Shown: piece after piece, positions 45,753 through 55,234 of the stretch
How positions within the stretch are numbered: position 1 is the first letter of the stretch
Layout of the letters: the number at the start of each line of letters is the position of its first letter
From: Terrimonas sp.
Lineage (GTDB): Bacteria; Bacteroidota; Bacteroidia; Chitinophagales; Chitinophagaceae
Assembly: GCA_016125075.1 (NCBI GenBank)
Contig: WGMO01000001.1
Span: forward strand, 310,001-374,000
Length of the DNA: 64,000 bases
Reading direction: 5' to 3'
Translations under genes and position numbers: made by a program
Notes under the pieces: generated by a model
What the model was told of the DNA's origin: nothing
The model's input: the letters and a program-made list of their open reading frames with translations, nothing else
Database searches by the model: none

Positions 45753-47036
45753 ATGGATATCGCTAAGCTTTATGAGATCTACAGGAAATTCCCTTCCGTG
45801 CAGACAGATACCCGGCTGCTCCAGCCCAGTGACCTGTTTTTTGCCCTGAAAGGCGAAAATTTCAATGGCAACCACTTTGCCGCCATGGCCATCGAAAAAG
45901 GAGCCGCCTATGCTGTGATTGATGAGAAAGCCTATGCCATACCGGGAAAGACCATCCTGGTGGAGCAGGTACTGCCGGCCTTACAGGCATTGGCGAAGTA
46001 TCACAGAAACCAGTTTACCATTCCCTTTATCGCCATCACCGGGAGCAATGGCAAGACCTCTACCAAGGAACTGGTGCATGCGGTTATTTCCACCACCTAT
46101 AAAACCTATACCACGGCAGGCAATCTCAATAACCATATCGGCATCCCCCTCACTTTACTAAAAATAAAACAGGATGCAGCCATGGCCATTGTTGAAATGG
46201 GTGCCAACCACCAAAAAGAGATTGCCGGTTATTGCACTTATACCTTACCCACACATGGCCTGATCACGAACTGTGGCAAAGCACACCTGGAAGGTTTTGG
46301 GGGGGTGGAAGGAGTAAGAAAAGGAAAAGGTGAATTATATGACTTCCTCAGGGAACACGGGGGAACCGCATTTATGATGTCGGATTATGATTATCTCGAA
46401 CAAATGGGCCGGGGCATTCAGCATATCATCCGGTATGGTGCCCACTCAGGCGATTTTCAGGGGGAGGTAATTGCCAGTGACCCCTTTATCCAGGTCAGGA
46501 TGACAAAGGGAGCCGATACCGGCCTGATCAAAACACAGATTGTAGGCGATTATAACCTGCCCAATATCCTTGCTGCTGTGACCATTGGCAAGTATTTCAA
46601 AGTGCCCGACGACAAGATCAGGACCGCAATTGAAAGTTATATCCCTTCCAATAGCCGGTCGCAATTGCTGGAAACGGGCAGTAATAAGATCATCCTGGAT
46701 GCTTATAACGCCAACCCCAGCAGTATGCAGCTGGCGATTGAAAATTTTGCCAAAACACAGGCAGAGAACAAGATCCTGATCCTGGGCGCCATGGCCGAAC
46801 TGGGCGATGAAAGCCTGGCAGAACATCAGAAGATGGTGAACCTGATCGGGCAATATCAATGGAAACATGTATTGCTGGTGGGGGGTGATTTCTTAAAGAT
46901 CCAACACCCTTATCTAAGTTTCAGCAATGCTGAAGAAGCCAGGCAATGGATGCAAAAAACCCGGCCTGAACATGCTTATATGCTCGTAAAAGGCAGCCGC
47001 TCCATGAAAATGGAGGATGTATTAAAGGATAATTGA
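45753..47036 (+). CDS. murF: UDP-N-acetylmuramoyl-tripeptide--D-Ala-D-Ala ligase
   Basis: A 427-residue cytoplasmic Mur ligase, the last soluble step of peptidoglycan precursor synthesis. Motifs: N-terminal DTRLLQPSDLFFALKGENFNGNHF, ATP loop ITGSNGKTSTKELV, VEMGANHQKEIAGYC, LDAYNANPSSMQLAIE, and the C-terminal LILGAMAELGDES. Length is normal. Adjacent to gldJ as in other Bacteroidota. Confidence 0.95.
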   Translation: MDIAKLYEIYRKFPSVQTDTRLLQPSDLFFALKGENFNGNHFAAMAIEKGAAYAVIDEKAYAIPGKTILVEQVLPALQALAKYHRNQFTIPFIAITGSNGKTSTKELVHAVISTTYKTYTTAGNLNNHIGIPLTLLKIKQDAAMAIVEMGANHQKEIAGYCTYTLPTHGLITNCGKAHLEGFGGVEGVRKGKGELYDFLREHGGTAFMMSDYDYLEQMGRGIQHIIRYGAHSGDFQGEVIASDPFIQVRMTKGADTGLIKTQIVGDYNLPNILAAVTIGKYFKVPDDKIRTAIESYIPSNSRSQLLETGSNKIILDAYNANPSSMQLAIENFAKTQAENKILILGAMAELGDESLAEHQKMVNLIGQYQWKHVLLVGGDFLKIQHPYLSFSNAEEARQWMQKTRPEHAYMLVKGSRSMKMEDVLKDN

Positions 47037-47106
47037 GCTCAGTGGCCCGGAAAGCAGGAAATAACAGTAATTTTAATTTCCTGAAAACTGAAAAGGCTGT
47101 TTATTG

Positions 47107-50100
47107 ATGTTTGATTGTAAAAAAAGACCATTCCTTCTCCTGTTCGCATTTTGCTGTACACTCCTGGTAAAAGCACAGATTTCCATTCATCCGAATGCCG
47201 ACCCCGCAACCCTGGCCCGCATCATGACCGGATATGGCGTTCAGGTATTCAATGCTTCTTTCACAGGCGGAAAATTTGCCGCAGGCAGTTTTCAAAACAG
47301 TGGTAATAATCTTTTATTAGACAGCGGGATCGTACTCACCAACGGATTTGCCAAATCACAGGCCCCCGGTATCGGTGCCGACGGCTTTTCCACGCAAACG
47401 GCCTCCAACGACCTATCCCTGCCGGGGGATGCTACCCTAGAAGGCCTGATCAATAACCTGGCGAGGACACATGATGCCGCCGTGCTGGAATTTGATTTTA
47501 TCCCGGCCGGCGATACCGTTGATTTCAAATTTGTTTTCGGTTCGGAAGAATACCCCCAGTATAACTGTACGGCCTTTAGTGACCTTTTTGGTTTTATCAT
47601 TGGCGGGCCGGGTTATCCCCGCGGTAAAAATATTGCCCTGGTACCGGGTACAGATGTGCCGGTAGCCATCAACAGTATCAATAATGGCACCCCGGGCCCG
47701 GGTGGAAACATCAGTTACTGCCAGTTGCTGGGGCCGGGTTCTCCTTTCCGGGGTTATTATGTGGACAATTCCAATGCGGCGATCGTGTATAACGGTATGA
47801 CCAAAACGCTGACAGCCGGTGCCCATGTAACGCCCTGCAGTACCTACCACCTGAAGCTGGCTATCGCCGACCTCTCAGACGGTCTGTTTGACTCGGGTGT
47901 GTTTATTAAAGCCAGTAGCTTTAATTCCACCTATGCCCGATTTGAATATACGGGCAACAGGGATGTCAACAACCGGCCCTTCCTGGTGGAAGGCTGTAAT
48001 AACGGTTCCCTGCTGAAAGTACTGTATTCAAAAAAGGTACAGACCCCCACCGAGGTAAGACTGACTTTTGCCGGTACCGCTGACAATAATACTGACCTTG
48101 TTAACCCGCTTCCTGTATTTGTTGATTTCCCCCTCAATGATTCCGTGCTGTCCTTCCCCCTGTCGGCAATCCAGGATAATATCCCGGAGGGGCTGGAAAC
48201 CCTGAAGATCTATGTGGCCCCGCTGATCTGCGGCAATGGTTTCAACACCGACAGTATTGAGATTGATATTAAAGATTTCTGGCCCCTCACGATCCAGCCG
48301 GCTGCCCCTACCGTGTGCCCGGGTGGAAATATCCAGTTCAGCGTAGTGGAACCGGGGCTGAATAATTTTAACTGGTCACCCCGTTATTACTTAAACAGTT
48401 TTACGGTCTCCAACCCAATTTGTACACCAGCCGATACCATTACATATACGGCCGTAGCGGAATACAGTCCGGGTTGCCGGGCCCAGGGTAATGTTTTTGT
48501 GGCCCTGAAAGACTCGGCTTCGATCCGGGTGACAAAAAAAGATATCGGATGCATTAACAATAGCGGCCAGATCATCGTATCCCCCGGGGGTAGCTGGCTT
48601 CAACCCCAGTTTTCGATCAATGGTTCGCCCTATATACCGGATAGTGTTTTCAATAACCTGACCGCGGGCACCTATATCATCACGGTGCAGGATGCCGGGG
48701 GCTGCACGGCCCGTACCACCGTAACACTGGTACAATTACCGGCTTTGCGCTTACAGGCTTCCGTTATAGCATCGGCCAATTGTAACGGGCAGGACGGGCA
48801 AATAAAAATTACCGGGAATGGGGGTGTTCCCCCCTATGCTTTCTCAACAGATGGTATCAATTACCAGCCCGGGAACATTTTCACGGTCCCTGCCGGTAAT
48901 TATACCGTTTATGTAAAAGACAATATTGACTGTTCGGTCTCACAGGCCATATCGGTTACCCCCGACCCCCCGATCACCCTGGTGATCGGTCTCACGGCAG
49001 ATTCCTGCCGGGGCCTTCCGGACGGCAGCATCACGATACAGGCATCGGGCGGCACTGGCGTCTATACCTATTCGTTAGATGGCGCCCCCGGACAGGCTGC
49101 AAATGTTTTCAATGTCGTGGCCGGGAACCATAGTATTACCACGGAAGATGACAGGGGCTGCCGGCATGCACAAACCGTTACGGTTCCCCTCGTCAACAAC
49201 TTAACCGTCAATGCCGGGAATGATACGACTATCTGCGAAGGCAGCAGTTTTGCGGTAAGGGCTTCGAGCAATGCCAGCATTTTCAACTGGACGCCTGCCA
49301 GTGGATTAAACGACCCTACGCTCCTGAACCCTGTTGCCAGCCCGGTTATGGCTACCACCTATACCTTGCAGGCCAGCAGCGGTTTGTGTTCGGTACAGGA
49401 TGATATATTGGTAGATATTATTGCTTCCCCTGTTGCCAATGCAGGCCCCGATGCCGTAGTCTGTAAGGACCAGCAGGCCTTCCTGCATGGCGAGGCCAAT
49501 GGATTAATGACCTGGCACCCCGTTAACCTCTTTTCAAACCCCTCCCTTCCTGACCAAACCGTGTGGCCGGCTGTTACAACCACCTATTGGCTGGAGGCGG
49601 TGAACGAATTCGGTTGTGTTTCACTGTTACCCGATTCGGTAAGGGTGACTGTTTTACCGGATATTCATGCCTTTGCAGGTAATGATACCGTTGTCGCCTT
49701 TGGCCAGCCCCTGCAACTGGTGGCAGGCGGTAACGGCAACACGTATTACTGGTCCCCGTCTACCGGGCTGGATGACCCATTCAGTGCCACACCGGTCGCC
49801 ATCCTGTATAGCGACATGACCTATTCCCTTCGGGTGACGAATGCCGCCGGCTGTACAGACTACGACAGCATCCATATCAAAGCCTACCAGGGACCGGAAA
49901 TTTATGTACCCTCGGCCTTTACCCCGGATCATAATGGCAGGAACGACCTGTTAAGGGCCATCCCCGCGGGCTTGAAAACATTTAACTATTTTAAAATCTT
50001 TAACCGCTGGGGGCAACTGGTGTTCTCCACCAACAATGCCTCGGTGGGCTGGGATGGAAAAATTAATAATATTGCAGCACCAACAGGTACCTTTGTGTGG

Positions 50101-50169
50101 ATAGCGGCCGGAATAGATTATTCAGGCAAAAGCATTTTCCGAAAGGGAACGGTTACCCTGATCCGTTAG
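47107..50169 (+). CDS. Large secreted T9SS cargo: choice-of-anchor L, SprB-type repeats, CHU_C terminus
   Basis: A 1020-residue secreted protein: signal peptide (ending VKAQ), an N-terminal choice-of-anchor L-like domain (about 40-270, with FKFVFGSEEYPQYNCTAFSDLFGFII), a beta-sandwich, two or three SprB-like or Ig-like repeats with DSCRGLPDGSITIQASGG and TLxAxDxxGC features, and a gliding-motility-associated C-terminal (CHU_C/T9SS type B) domain starting PSAFTPDHNGRND and ending FRKGTVTLIR. This architecture marks a surface adhesin exported by T9SS. I used the ATG at 47107. A TTG one codon earlier is also open. Target unknown. Confidence 0.88.
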   Translation: MFDCKKRPFLLLFAFCCTLLVKAQISIHPNADPATLARIMTGYGVQVFNASFTGGKFAAGSFQNSGNNLLLDSGIVLTNGFAKSQAPGIGADGFSTQTASNDLSLPGDATLEGLINNLARTHDAAVLEFDFIPAGDTVDFKFVFGSEEYPQYNCTAFSDLFGFIIGGPGYPRGKNIALVPGTDVPVAINSINNGTPGPGGNISYCQLLGPGSPFRGYYVDNSNAAIVYNGMTKTLTAGAHVTPCSTYHLKLAIADLSDGLFDSGVFIKASSFNSTYARFEYTGNRDVNNRPFLVEGCNNGSLLKVLYSKKVQTPTEVRLTFAGTADNNTDLVNPLPVFVDFPLNDSVLSFPLSAIQDNIPEGLETLKIYVAPLICGNGFNTDSIEIDIKDFWPLTIQPAAPTVCPGGNIQFSVVEPGLNNFNWSPRYYLNSFTVSNPICTPADTITYTAVAEYSPGCRAQGNVFVALKDSASIRVTKKDIGCINNSGQIIVSPGGSWLQPQFSINGSPYIPDSVFNNLTAGTYIITVQDAGGCTARTTVTLVQLPALRLQASVIASANCNGQDGQIKITGNGGVPPYAFSTDGINYQPGNIFTVPAGNYTVYVKDNIDCSVSQAISVTPDPPITLVIGLTADSCRGLPDGSITIQASGGTGVYTYSLDGAPGQAANVFNVVAGNHSITTEDDRGCRHAQTVTVPLVNNLTVNAGNDTTICEGSSFAVRASSNASIFNWTPASGLNDPTLLNPVASPVMATTYTLQASSGLCSVQDDILVDIIASPVANAGPDAVVCKDQQAFLHGEANGLMTWHPVNLFSNPSLPDQTVWPAVTTTYWLEAVNEFGCVSLLPDSVRVTVLPDIHAFAGNDTVVAFGQPLQLVAGGNGNTYYWSPSTGLDDPFSATPVAILYSDMTYSLRVTNAAGCTDYDSIHIKAYQGPEIYVPSAFTPDHNGRNDLLRAIPAGLKTFNYFKIFNRWGQLVFSTNNASVGWDGKINNIAAPTGTFVWIAAGIDYSGKSIFRKGTVTLIR

Positions 50170-50206
50170 CCCCTGTTTCATCAATCATCAAACCCAATCA
50201 TTACAT

Positions 50207-50824
50207 ATGAACTGGAAGGAGCATTTTAAATCATTTGAACCTGAATTGGTCGACACGATCGAAAAACAAGCCGTTGAAAAAACATTTAATGCCGGTGAAG
50301 TGATCATCAGGACCGGCCAGTATATTAAATCCACGGTGCTGGTTTTGAGCGGAAGGATCAAGATCTACCGCGAGAATGAAGAAGGGGGTGAATTCCTGAT
50401 GTATTACCTGGGACCGGGCGAAGCCTGTGCCGTGTCCATGATCTGTGCCCTGCAATCACAAACCAGTGAGATCATGGCGATGGCCGAGGAAGAAACGGAT
50501 GTGCTGATGATCCCCATCCAATTGATGGACGACCTGATGAACAAGTATAAGAGTTGGTACCAGTTCGTGATCCAGACCTACCGGGCCCGTTTCGATGAAC
50601 TGCTGACGGTGATTGATAATATCGCCTTCCGGAACATGGATGAAAGACTTGAATTTTATTTAAAACGCCATCAGGACAAGACCGGGAAGAAAATGATCGA
50701 GCTTTCCCACCAGCAAATTGCCGATGACCTGGCCACTTCGCGGGAAGTGGTGTCCCGCCTGCTGAAAAAAATGGAACAAAGAAACATGGTGAAACTGCAT
50801 AGAAATATGGTGGAAATGGTTTAA
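50207..50824 (+). CDS. Crp/Fnr family transcription regulator of the sulfur island
   Basis: A 205-residue Crp/Fnr protein: cNMP-binding beta-roll (about 20-110), dimer helix (about 112-140), winged HTH (about 155-205). The recognition helix reads SREVVSRLL, with Arg179, Glu180 and Arg184 in the register of CRP Arg180-Glu181-Arg185, the residues that read GTGA half-sites; FNR has Val/Ser at the first position. The phosphate-binding cassette region reads GEACAVSMIC (Cys74 and Cys80) without the Arg-Ser pair that binds cAMP, so a redox or persulfide thiol switch is plausible. There is no Fnr-type Fe-S cysteine set at the N-terminus. GTGA-N6-TCAC operators occur at six promoters downstream. Regulation by persulfide is inference. 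Confidence 0.9.
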   Translation: MNWKEHFKSFEPELVDTIEKQAVEKTFNAGEVIIRTGQYIKSTVLVLSGRIKIYRENEEGGEFLMYYLGPGEACAVSMICALQSQTSEIMAMAEEETDVLMIPIQLMDDLMNKYKSWYQFVIQTYRARFDELLTVIDNIAFRNMDERLEFYLKRHQDKTGKKMIELSHQQIADDLATSREVVSRLLKKMEQRNMVKLHRNMVEMV

Positions 50825-50835
50825 GCGGCCCTCAT

Positions 50836-50879
50836 GTGATATCTATCACTCAATAACCGGCGTATTCTGGACATTTTTG
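50836..50879 (+). promoter_or_regulatory. Crp-type operator and promoter of the TSUP gene
   Basis: GTGA-TATCTA-TCAC (50836-50849), exactly 22 bp, then -7-like CATTTTTG (50872-50879; TAnnTTTG with one mismatch). The gene's ATG is at 50892. With a start site about 5 nt past the -7 box the operator centre lies near -41.5, the class II activation position. Confidence 0.75.
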
Positions 50880-50891
50880 CAAAAAATATTT

Positions 50892-51689
50892 ATGGAAATA
50901 CTTGGATACATAGCGTCGGTAATTATCGGTATATCGCTCGGATTAATCGGTGGCGGCGGTTCTATTTTAACCGTGCCAGTTTTGGTTTATCTTTTTGGCA
51001 TCAATCCCGTCCTGGCCACGGCCTATTCCCTTTTTATAGTGGGTTCTACCAGTCTTGTTGGGGCCATTCCAAAATACAGGCATGGGCTTGTTAACCTGAA
51101 AACAGCATTTATTTTCGGCCTCCCGGCCATTGCGGCGGTATTTGCCACAAGAAACTGGATCATCCCGGCCATTCCGAAAGAAGTGTTCACAGTAGGCGAT
51201 TTTGTTGTCACCAAGGGGATACTCATGATGATCCTGTTTGCCGTGCTGATGGTCTTTGCTTCCATATCTATGATCCGGGATAAAAAGAAACCGGAGGAAA
51301 ACACAAATGGTGAACAGAAATTTAATTACCCGCTGATCCTGTTAGAAGGGGTGGTTGTGGGCCTGTTGACAGGACTGGTCGGCGCCGGTGGTGGCTTCTT
51401 AATCATCCCCGCATTGGTGCTGCTGAGTAAACTGCCCATGAAACAGGCTGTCGGCACTTCCTTATTGATCATCGCCGCCAAATCACTGATCGGATTTACC
51501 GGAGACCTATCGCATTTTGAAATGGACTGGAAACTGCTTTTAATCGTGACAGGGTTGGCCATTGCAGGGATCTTTGTAGGCAACTGGATGAGCCACAAAG
51601 TTTCTGGCGATAAGTTAAAAAAAGGATTCGGATGGTTTGTGCTGGTGATGGGGATATATATTATTGTTAAAGAACTTTTTTTGAAATAA
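50892..51689 (+). CDS. TSUP (TauE/SafE) family sulfur-anion exporter
   Basis: A 265-residue membrane protein with 8 hydrophobic segments and two repeats, each starting with the family motif: SLGLIGGGGSILTVPVLVYLFG (repeat 1) and LTGLVGAGGGFLIIPALVLLSK (repeat 2). TSUP transporters move sulfite, sulfoacetate, taurine-derived or thiosulfate-like anions. Position between the Crp regulator and the persulfide dioxygenase, and the operator upstream, suggest export or import of sulfite or thiosulfate. The ATG at 50892 is chosen over a TTG at 50877. Confidence 0.88.
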   Translation: MEILGYIASVIIGISLGLIGGGGSILTVPVLVYLFGINPVLATAYSLFIVGSTSLVGAIPKYRHGLVNLKTAFIFGLPAIAAVFATRNWIIPAIPKEVFTVGDFVVTKGILMMILFAVLMVFASISMIRDKKKPEENTNGEQKFNYPLILLEGVVVGLLTGLVGAGGGFLIIPALVLLSKLPMKQAVGTSLLIIAAKSLIGFTGDLSHFEMDWKLLLIVTGLAIAGIFVGNWMSHKVSGDKLKKGFGWFVLVMGIYIIVKELFLK

Positions 51690-51704
51690 AATGTATACCA
51701 ATCG

Positions 51705-51748
51705 GTGACATTTGTCATAGTCAGGATATGGTGTTTGCATGATTTTTG
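51705..51748 (+). promoter_or_regulatory. Crp-type operator and promoter of CstB-like gene 1
   Basis: GTGA-CATTTG-TCAT (51705-51718; one mismatch in the last base), exactly 22 bp, then GATTTTTG (51741-51748; one mismatch to TAnnTTTG). The gene starts with ATG at 51775. Confidence 0.7.
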
Positions 51749-51774
51749 CCTCACAAAAAAAGAAAAAAATAATT

Positions 51775-53190
51775 ATGAAGATTGAACAAATTTATACCGG
51801 TTGCCTGGCCCAGGGGGCTTACTACATTGAAAGTAATGGTGAAGCTGTTGTGATTGACCCCCTGCGCGAAGTGGGTCCGTATTTATTAAAAGCCGAAAGA
51901 AACAATGCTAAGATCAAATACGTATTTGAAACCCATTTTCACGCCGACTTTGTTTCCGGGCACCTTGACCTGTCAAAAAAATCAGGCGCACCGATCGTAT
52001 ATGGTCCTACAGCCAATCCCGGGTTTGACACCATCATCGCAAAAGACGGGGAAGAGTTCAAAGTGGGAAAGGTGACCTTTAAAGTATTGCATACACCCGG
52101 TCATACGATGGAATCGACCTGTTACCTGTTGAAAGACGAGAACGGGAAAGACGTTGCCCTCTTCAGCGGCGATACCTTATTCATCGGAGATGTAGGCCGC
52201 CCCGACCTTGCGCAGAAAGCTGCTGACATGACCCAGGAAGAACTGGCGGGCACGTTGTTTGATTCACTGAGAAATAAGATCATGCCCCTGTCCGATGATA
52301 TCATCGTATACCCGGCCCATGGTGCGGGCAGTGCCTGTGGTAAAAACATGAGCAAGGAAACCTCTGATACACTGGGACACCAGAAAGCCACCAATTATGC
52401 TTTACGGGCCAATATGACACGCGAAGAATTTATCAAAGAGGTCACCAACGGACTGATGCCGCCTCCTGCCTATTTCCCTCTCAACGTCATGTTGAACAAA
52501 CAAGGTTATGAAAGCCTGGATATCGTAATGGAAAGGGGCATGAAAGGGATGTCGCCTGAGGCATTCGAAACCGCTGCCAATGAAACTGGCGCGGTAGTGC
52601 TTGACACCCGTGAGCCATTGGCCTTTGCAAAAGCCTTTGTTCCCAACTCTATCAATATTGGTATCGACGGACAGTTTGCCCCCTGGGTGGGTGCCCTGAT
52701 ACCGGATATCAAGCAGGAGATATTACTGGTTTGTGAACCCGGACGGGAAGAAGAAGTGGTGACCCGTTTAAGCCGTGTAGGCTATGACAACACCATTGGT
52801 TTCCTGGATGGGGGAATGGATAACTGGAAAAAAGCAGGAAAAGAAGTGGACAGTATCCCCACGATCAGTGCGGATCAGTTTGCAGAAATCAATGCTTCAA
52901 AAGAACTGCATATCCTCGACGTGCGTAAAAAAAGTGAATATTTCAGCGAGCATGTTCTGAATGCTGAAAACACCCCGCTTGATTTTATCAATGAAAGCAT
53001 GTTGCATATCGATAAGAATAAAAAATATTATATCCATTGTGCCGGCGGATACAGGAGCATGATTTTCGCATCTATCCTGAAAGCAAGGGGATATGATAAC
53101 CTGGTCGATATCAAAGGCGGGTTCAAGGCGATCAAAGAAACCAACAAGGTGAAAGTGTCTGATTATGTTTGCCCTTCAACAATGCTCTGA
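51775..53190 (+). CDS. CstB-like persulfide dioxygenase with two rhodanese domains (copy 1)
   Basis: A 471-residue protein: N-terminal metallo-beta-lactamase domain with THFHADF (His54, His56, Asp58), His110 in HTPGHTMES, and GDTLFIGDVGRPDL (Asp133); a conserved AHGAGSACGK (Cys188); a middle rhodanese-like domain (about 262-358) with VCEPGREEE (Cys320); and a C-terminal rhodanese (about 366-465) with HCAGGYRS (Cys422). This domain order matches Staphylococcus CstB, an iron persulfide dioxygenase/sulfurtransferase that turns persulfide into sulfite/thiosulfate. It is under the Crp-type operator at 51705. A homologue with differences lies at 60328. The start is taken at 51775, a short upstream extension being unlikely. 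Confidence 0.85.
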   Translation: MKIEQIYTGCLAQGAYYIESNGEAVVIDPLREVGPYLLKAERNNAKIKYVFETHFHADFVSGHLDLSKKSGAPIVYGPTANPGFDTIIAKDGEEFKVGKVTFKVLHTPGHTMESTCYLLKDENGKDVALFSGDTLFIGDVGRPDLAQKAADMTQEELAGTLFDSLRNKIMPLSDDIIVYPAHGAGSACGKNMSKETSDTLGHQKATNYALRANMTREEFIKEVTNGLMPPPAYFPLNVMLNKQGYESLDIVMERGMKGMSPEAFETAANETGAVVLDTREPLAFAKAFVPNSINIGIDGQFAPWVGALIPDIKQEILLVCEPGREEEVVTRLSRVGYDNTIGFLDGGMDNWKKAGKEVDSIPTISADQFAEINASKELHILDVRKKSEYFSEHVLNAENTPLDFINESMLHIDKNKKYYIHCAGGYRSMIFASILKARGYDNLVDIKGGFKAIKETNKVKVSDYVCPSTML

Positions 53191-53218
53191 TTGATTTGTT
53201 ATACTTAAAACAATCGTT

Positions 53219-53695
53219 ATGGAAAAAACAAATAGAATCGGATTAGATGTAAAAAAAAGTAGTGAACTCGCAAAAAGCCTGAATGATCTACTGGCCAACT
53301 ATTCGGTGTTTTACCAGAATACAAGGGGCTATCACTGGAATATCAAGGGCGATAAGTTTTTTGAACTGCATATTAAGTTCCAGGAATTATACAATAACCT
53401 GCTGGTGAAGATCGATGATGTGGCAGAAAGGATACTCACGCTCGGGCATACCCCGGAACACAAGTATACCCATTATGTACAGGTTGCTGCGATCCCGGAA
53501 AGCAAGCAGGTATCGGACGGGGTGAAAGCGGTTGCAGAAATCCTGGAAGCCTTCAGGGTGCTGATCGCCAAACAAAGGAAAATATTGAGCCTTTCCGCCG
53601 ATATCGAAGACGAAGGGACCAATGCATTGATGAGTGATTATATCCGGGAACAGGAGAAACTGGTGTGGATGTATTCCGCGTATCTCAGTAACTAA
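53219..53695 (+). CDS. dps: Dps family ferroxidase / DNA-protection protein
   Basis: A 158-residue ferritin-like Dps protein, with the ferroxidase-site motif HWNIKGDKFFELHIKFQELYNNLLVKIDDVAERI. Dps dodecamers oxidise Fe(II) with peroxide and coat DNA under stress. It is 28 bp after the CstB-like gene in the same direction and followed by a terminator, so it is probably the last gene of that transcript. Confidence 0.93.
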   Translation: MEKTNRIGLDVKKSSELAKSLNDLLANYSVFYQNTRGYHWNIKGDKFFELHIKFQELYNNLLVKIDDVAERILTLGHTPEHKYTHYVQVAAIPESKQVSDGVKAVAEILEAFRVLIAKQRKILSLSADIEDEGTNALMSDYIREQEKLVWMYSAYLSN

Positions 53696-53716
53696 GAAAA
53701 AAAAATGAAATACTAC

Positions 53717-53749
53717 AATGCCTGTCTGTAATAGGGCAGGTATTTTTTT
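53717..53749 (+). terminator. Terminator after dps
   Basis: An 8-bp stem with one G-T pair (53717-53724 with 53737-53744) extendable by two pairs, ending in a T7 run (to 53749). It separates the TSUP/CstB/dps unit from the porin gene. Confidence 0.8.
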
Positions 53750-53768
53750 ACGCTAACGGCCTTGTGTC

Positions 53769-55160
53769 ATGAAGATCAAAGAATCCATACTGATGGTAAC
53801 CCTTTTGCTGGTGAGCGGGCAAGGGCTCTTCGCCCAAACGGTTCCCGGTAATGAAAAAGATACCAGTACCCTTAAGGAATTCTTTTCCAGGGGAAAATTC
53901 AGCGCCCAGGTGCGTACCGTTTTCATGAATACAGTCAATAAAGGCGCGCTCCGGGATTACAGTGCGCTGGCTTTTGGCGCAGGACTGGGTTATGAAACCG
54001 CCAGTTTCAAGGGGTTCCAGCTGGGATTCAGCGGGTTCTTTGTCTTTAATATCGCTTCCAATAACCTGTCTGTACCCGATCCCCGTACCAACCAGTTCAG
54101 CCGCTATGAACTCGGCCTGTTTGATCTGACCGACCCGCATAATAAAACAAACCTCGATAGGCTGGAAGAATTATATATCAAATACCGCTACCGGCAAACC
54201 CAACTCACGGTCGGGCGCCAGGTGCTGAAGACCCCCTTCATCAATCCACAGGATGGCCGTATGCGCCCCACCCTGGAAGAAGCCGTCTGGCTGCAAACAA
54301 AAGAAATACCCCATCTTACCATACAGGGCGGCTGGATCAACAGGATATCACCGCGGTCAACGGTTGACTGGTATAATATCGGTAAATCAATCGGTGTCTA
54401 TTCGCCCGGTGTGGATGAATATGGCAAACCTTCCGCCTATGCCAACAATACGCAAAGCCGGGGCATCGCCCTGATGGGAGCAGATTATGCCCGCCAGGAA
54501 ACGAAGCTGATGGCCTGGAATACTTTTGTGGAGAATGTGATGAATACCGTGTTCCTGCAGGCCGAACAGGGATTCGTGTTAAAAAACAAGTCAAAACTCC
54601 TGGCCGGTATCCAAATGATCACACAATATAAAATTAAAGAGGGCGGCAACCCCGATACCGTAAAACAATATTATCCTGCCGGCAACAGGGCTGTTGTGAT
54701 CAGCACACGCATTGGATATACCGCCAATAAATGGCGGCTCAATATCAATTACACCCGGATCACAAAAGATGGCCGGTACCTGATGCCGCGGGAATGGGGC
54801 AATGACCCTTTTTATACCTTTATGCCAAGGGAAAGAAATGAAGGCTATGGTGATGTGCAGGCCATCAATACCAATTTTGTGTACTTACCGAAGAATGAAA
54901 ACTGGGAATTGCGAATGGGCTATGGCCATTTCTACCTGCCGGATACCCGCGACTTCCAGTTCAATAAATACGGTATGCCCGCTTATAACCAGTTAAATTT
55001 GCAGGCGGTCCATCATTTTACCGGATTTTTTAACGGACTGGAATTGAACCTGCTCATCGTCTATAAAGGAAAACTGGGTAAGGATTATGACAATCCCCGG
55101 TATATCGACAATAAAGTGGACCTCATACATTCGACCCTTGTATTCAATTATCATTTCTGA
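53769..55160 (+). CDS. Outer-membrane porin, OprD/alginate-export-like
   Basis: A 463-residue outer-membrane beta-barrel: signal peptide (1-22, ending LFAQ), alternating strands, RLEELYIKYRYRQTQLTVGRQVLKTPFINPQDGRM, a conserved feature of OprD-type channels, and a terminal VFNYHF ending in Phe. It likely forms a substrate-specific channel. Between dps and the YeeE/YedE pair, it may let thiosulfate or related anions cross the outer membrane (inference). No Crp-type operator is seen in the 73 bp upstream, so it may read from its own promoter. Confidence 0.8.
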   Translation: MKIKESILMVTLLLVSGQGLFAQTVPGNEKDTSTLKEFFSRGKFSAQVRTVFMNTVNKGALRDYSALAFGAGLGYETASFKGFQLGFSGFFVFNIASNNLSVPDPRTNQFSRYELGLFDLTDPHNKTNLDRLEELYIKYRYRQTQLTVGRQVLKTPFINPQDGRMRPTLEEAVWLQTKEIPHLTIQGGWINRISPRSTVDWYNIGKSIGVYSPGVDEYGKPSAYANNTQSRGIALMGADYARQETKLMAWNTFVENVMNTVFLQAEQGFVLKNKSKLLAGIQMITQYKIKEGGNPDTVKQYYPAGNRAVVISTRIGYTANKWRLNINYTRITKDGRYLMPREWGNDPFYTFMPRERNEGYGDVQAINTNFVYLPKNENWELRMGYGHFYLPDTRDFQFNKYGMPAYNQLNLQAVHHFTGFFNGLELNLLIVYKGKLGKDYDNPRYIDNKVDLIHSTLVFNYHF

Positions 55161-55164
55161 CCCT

Positions 55165-55208
55165 GTGACCTTTATCACTGATCAGGTACTGATGAAAAAT
55201 CATATTTG
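55165..55208 (+). promoter_or_regulatory. Crp-type operator and promoter of the YeeE-TsdA-SoxB-like operon
   Basis: GTGA-CCTTTA-TCAC (55165-55178), exactly 22 bp, then CATATTTG (55201-55208; one mismatch to TAnnTTTG). It precedes the four-gene plus-strand run beginning at 55235. Confidence 0.78.
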
Positions 55209-55234
55209 TAAACACTAAAATAAAAATCTCCTTT

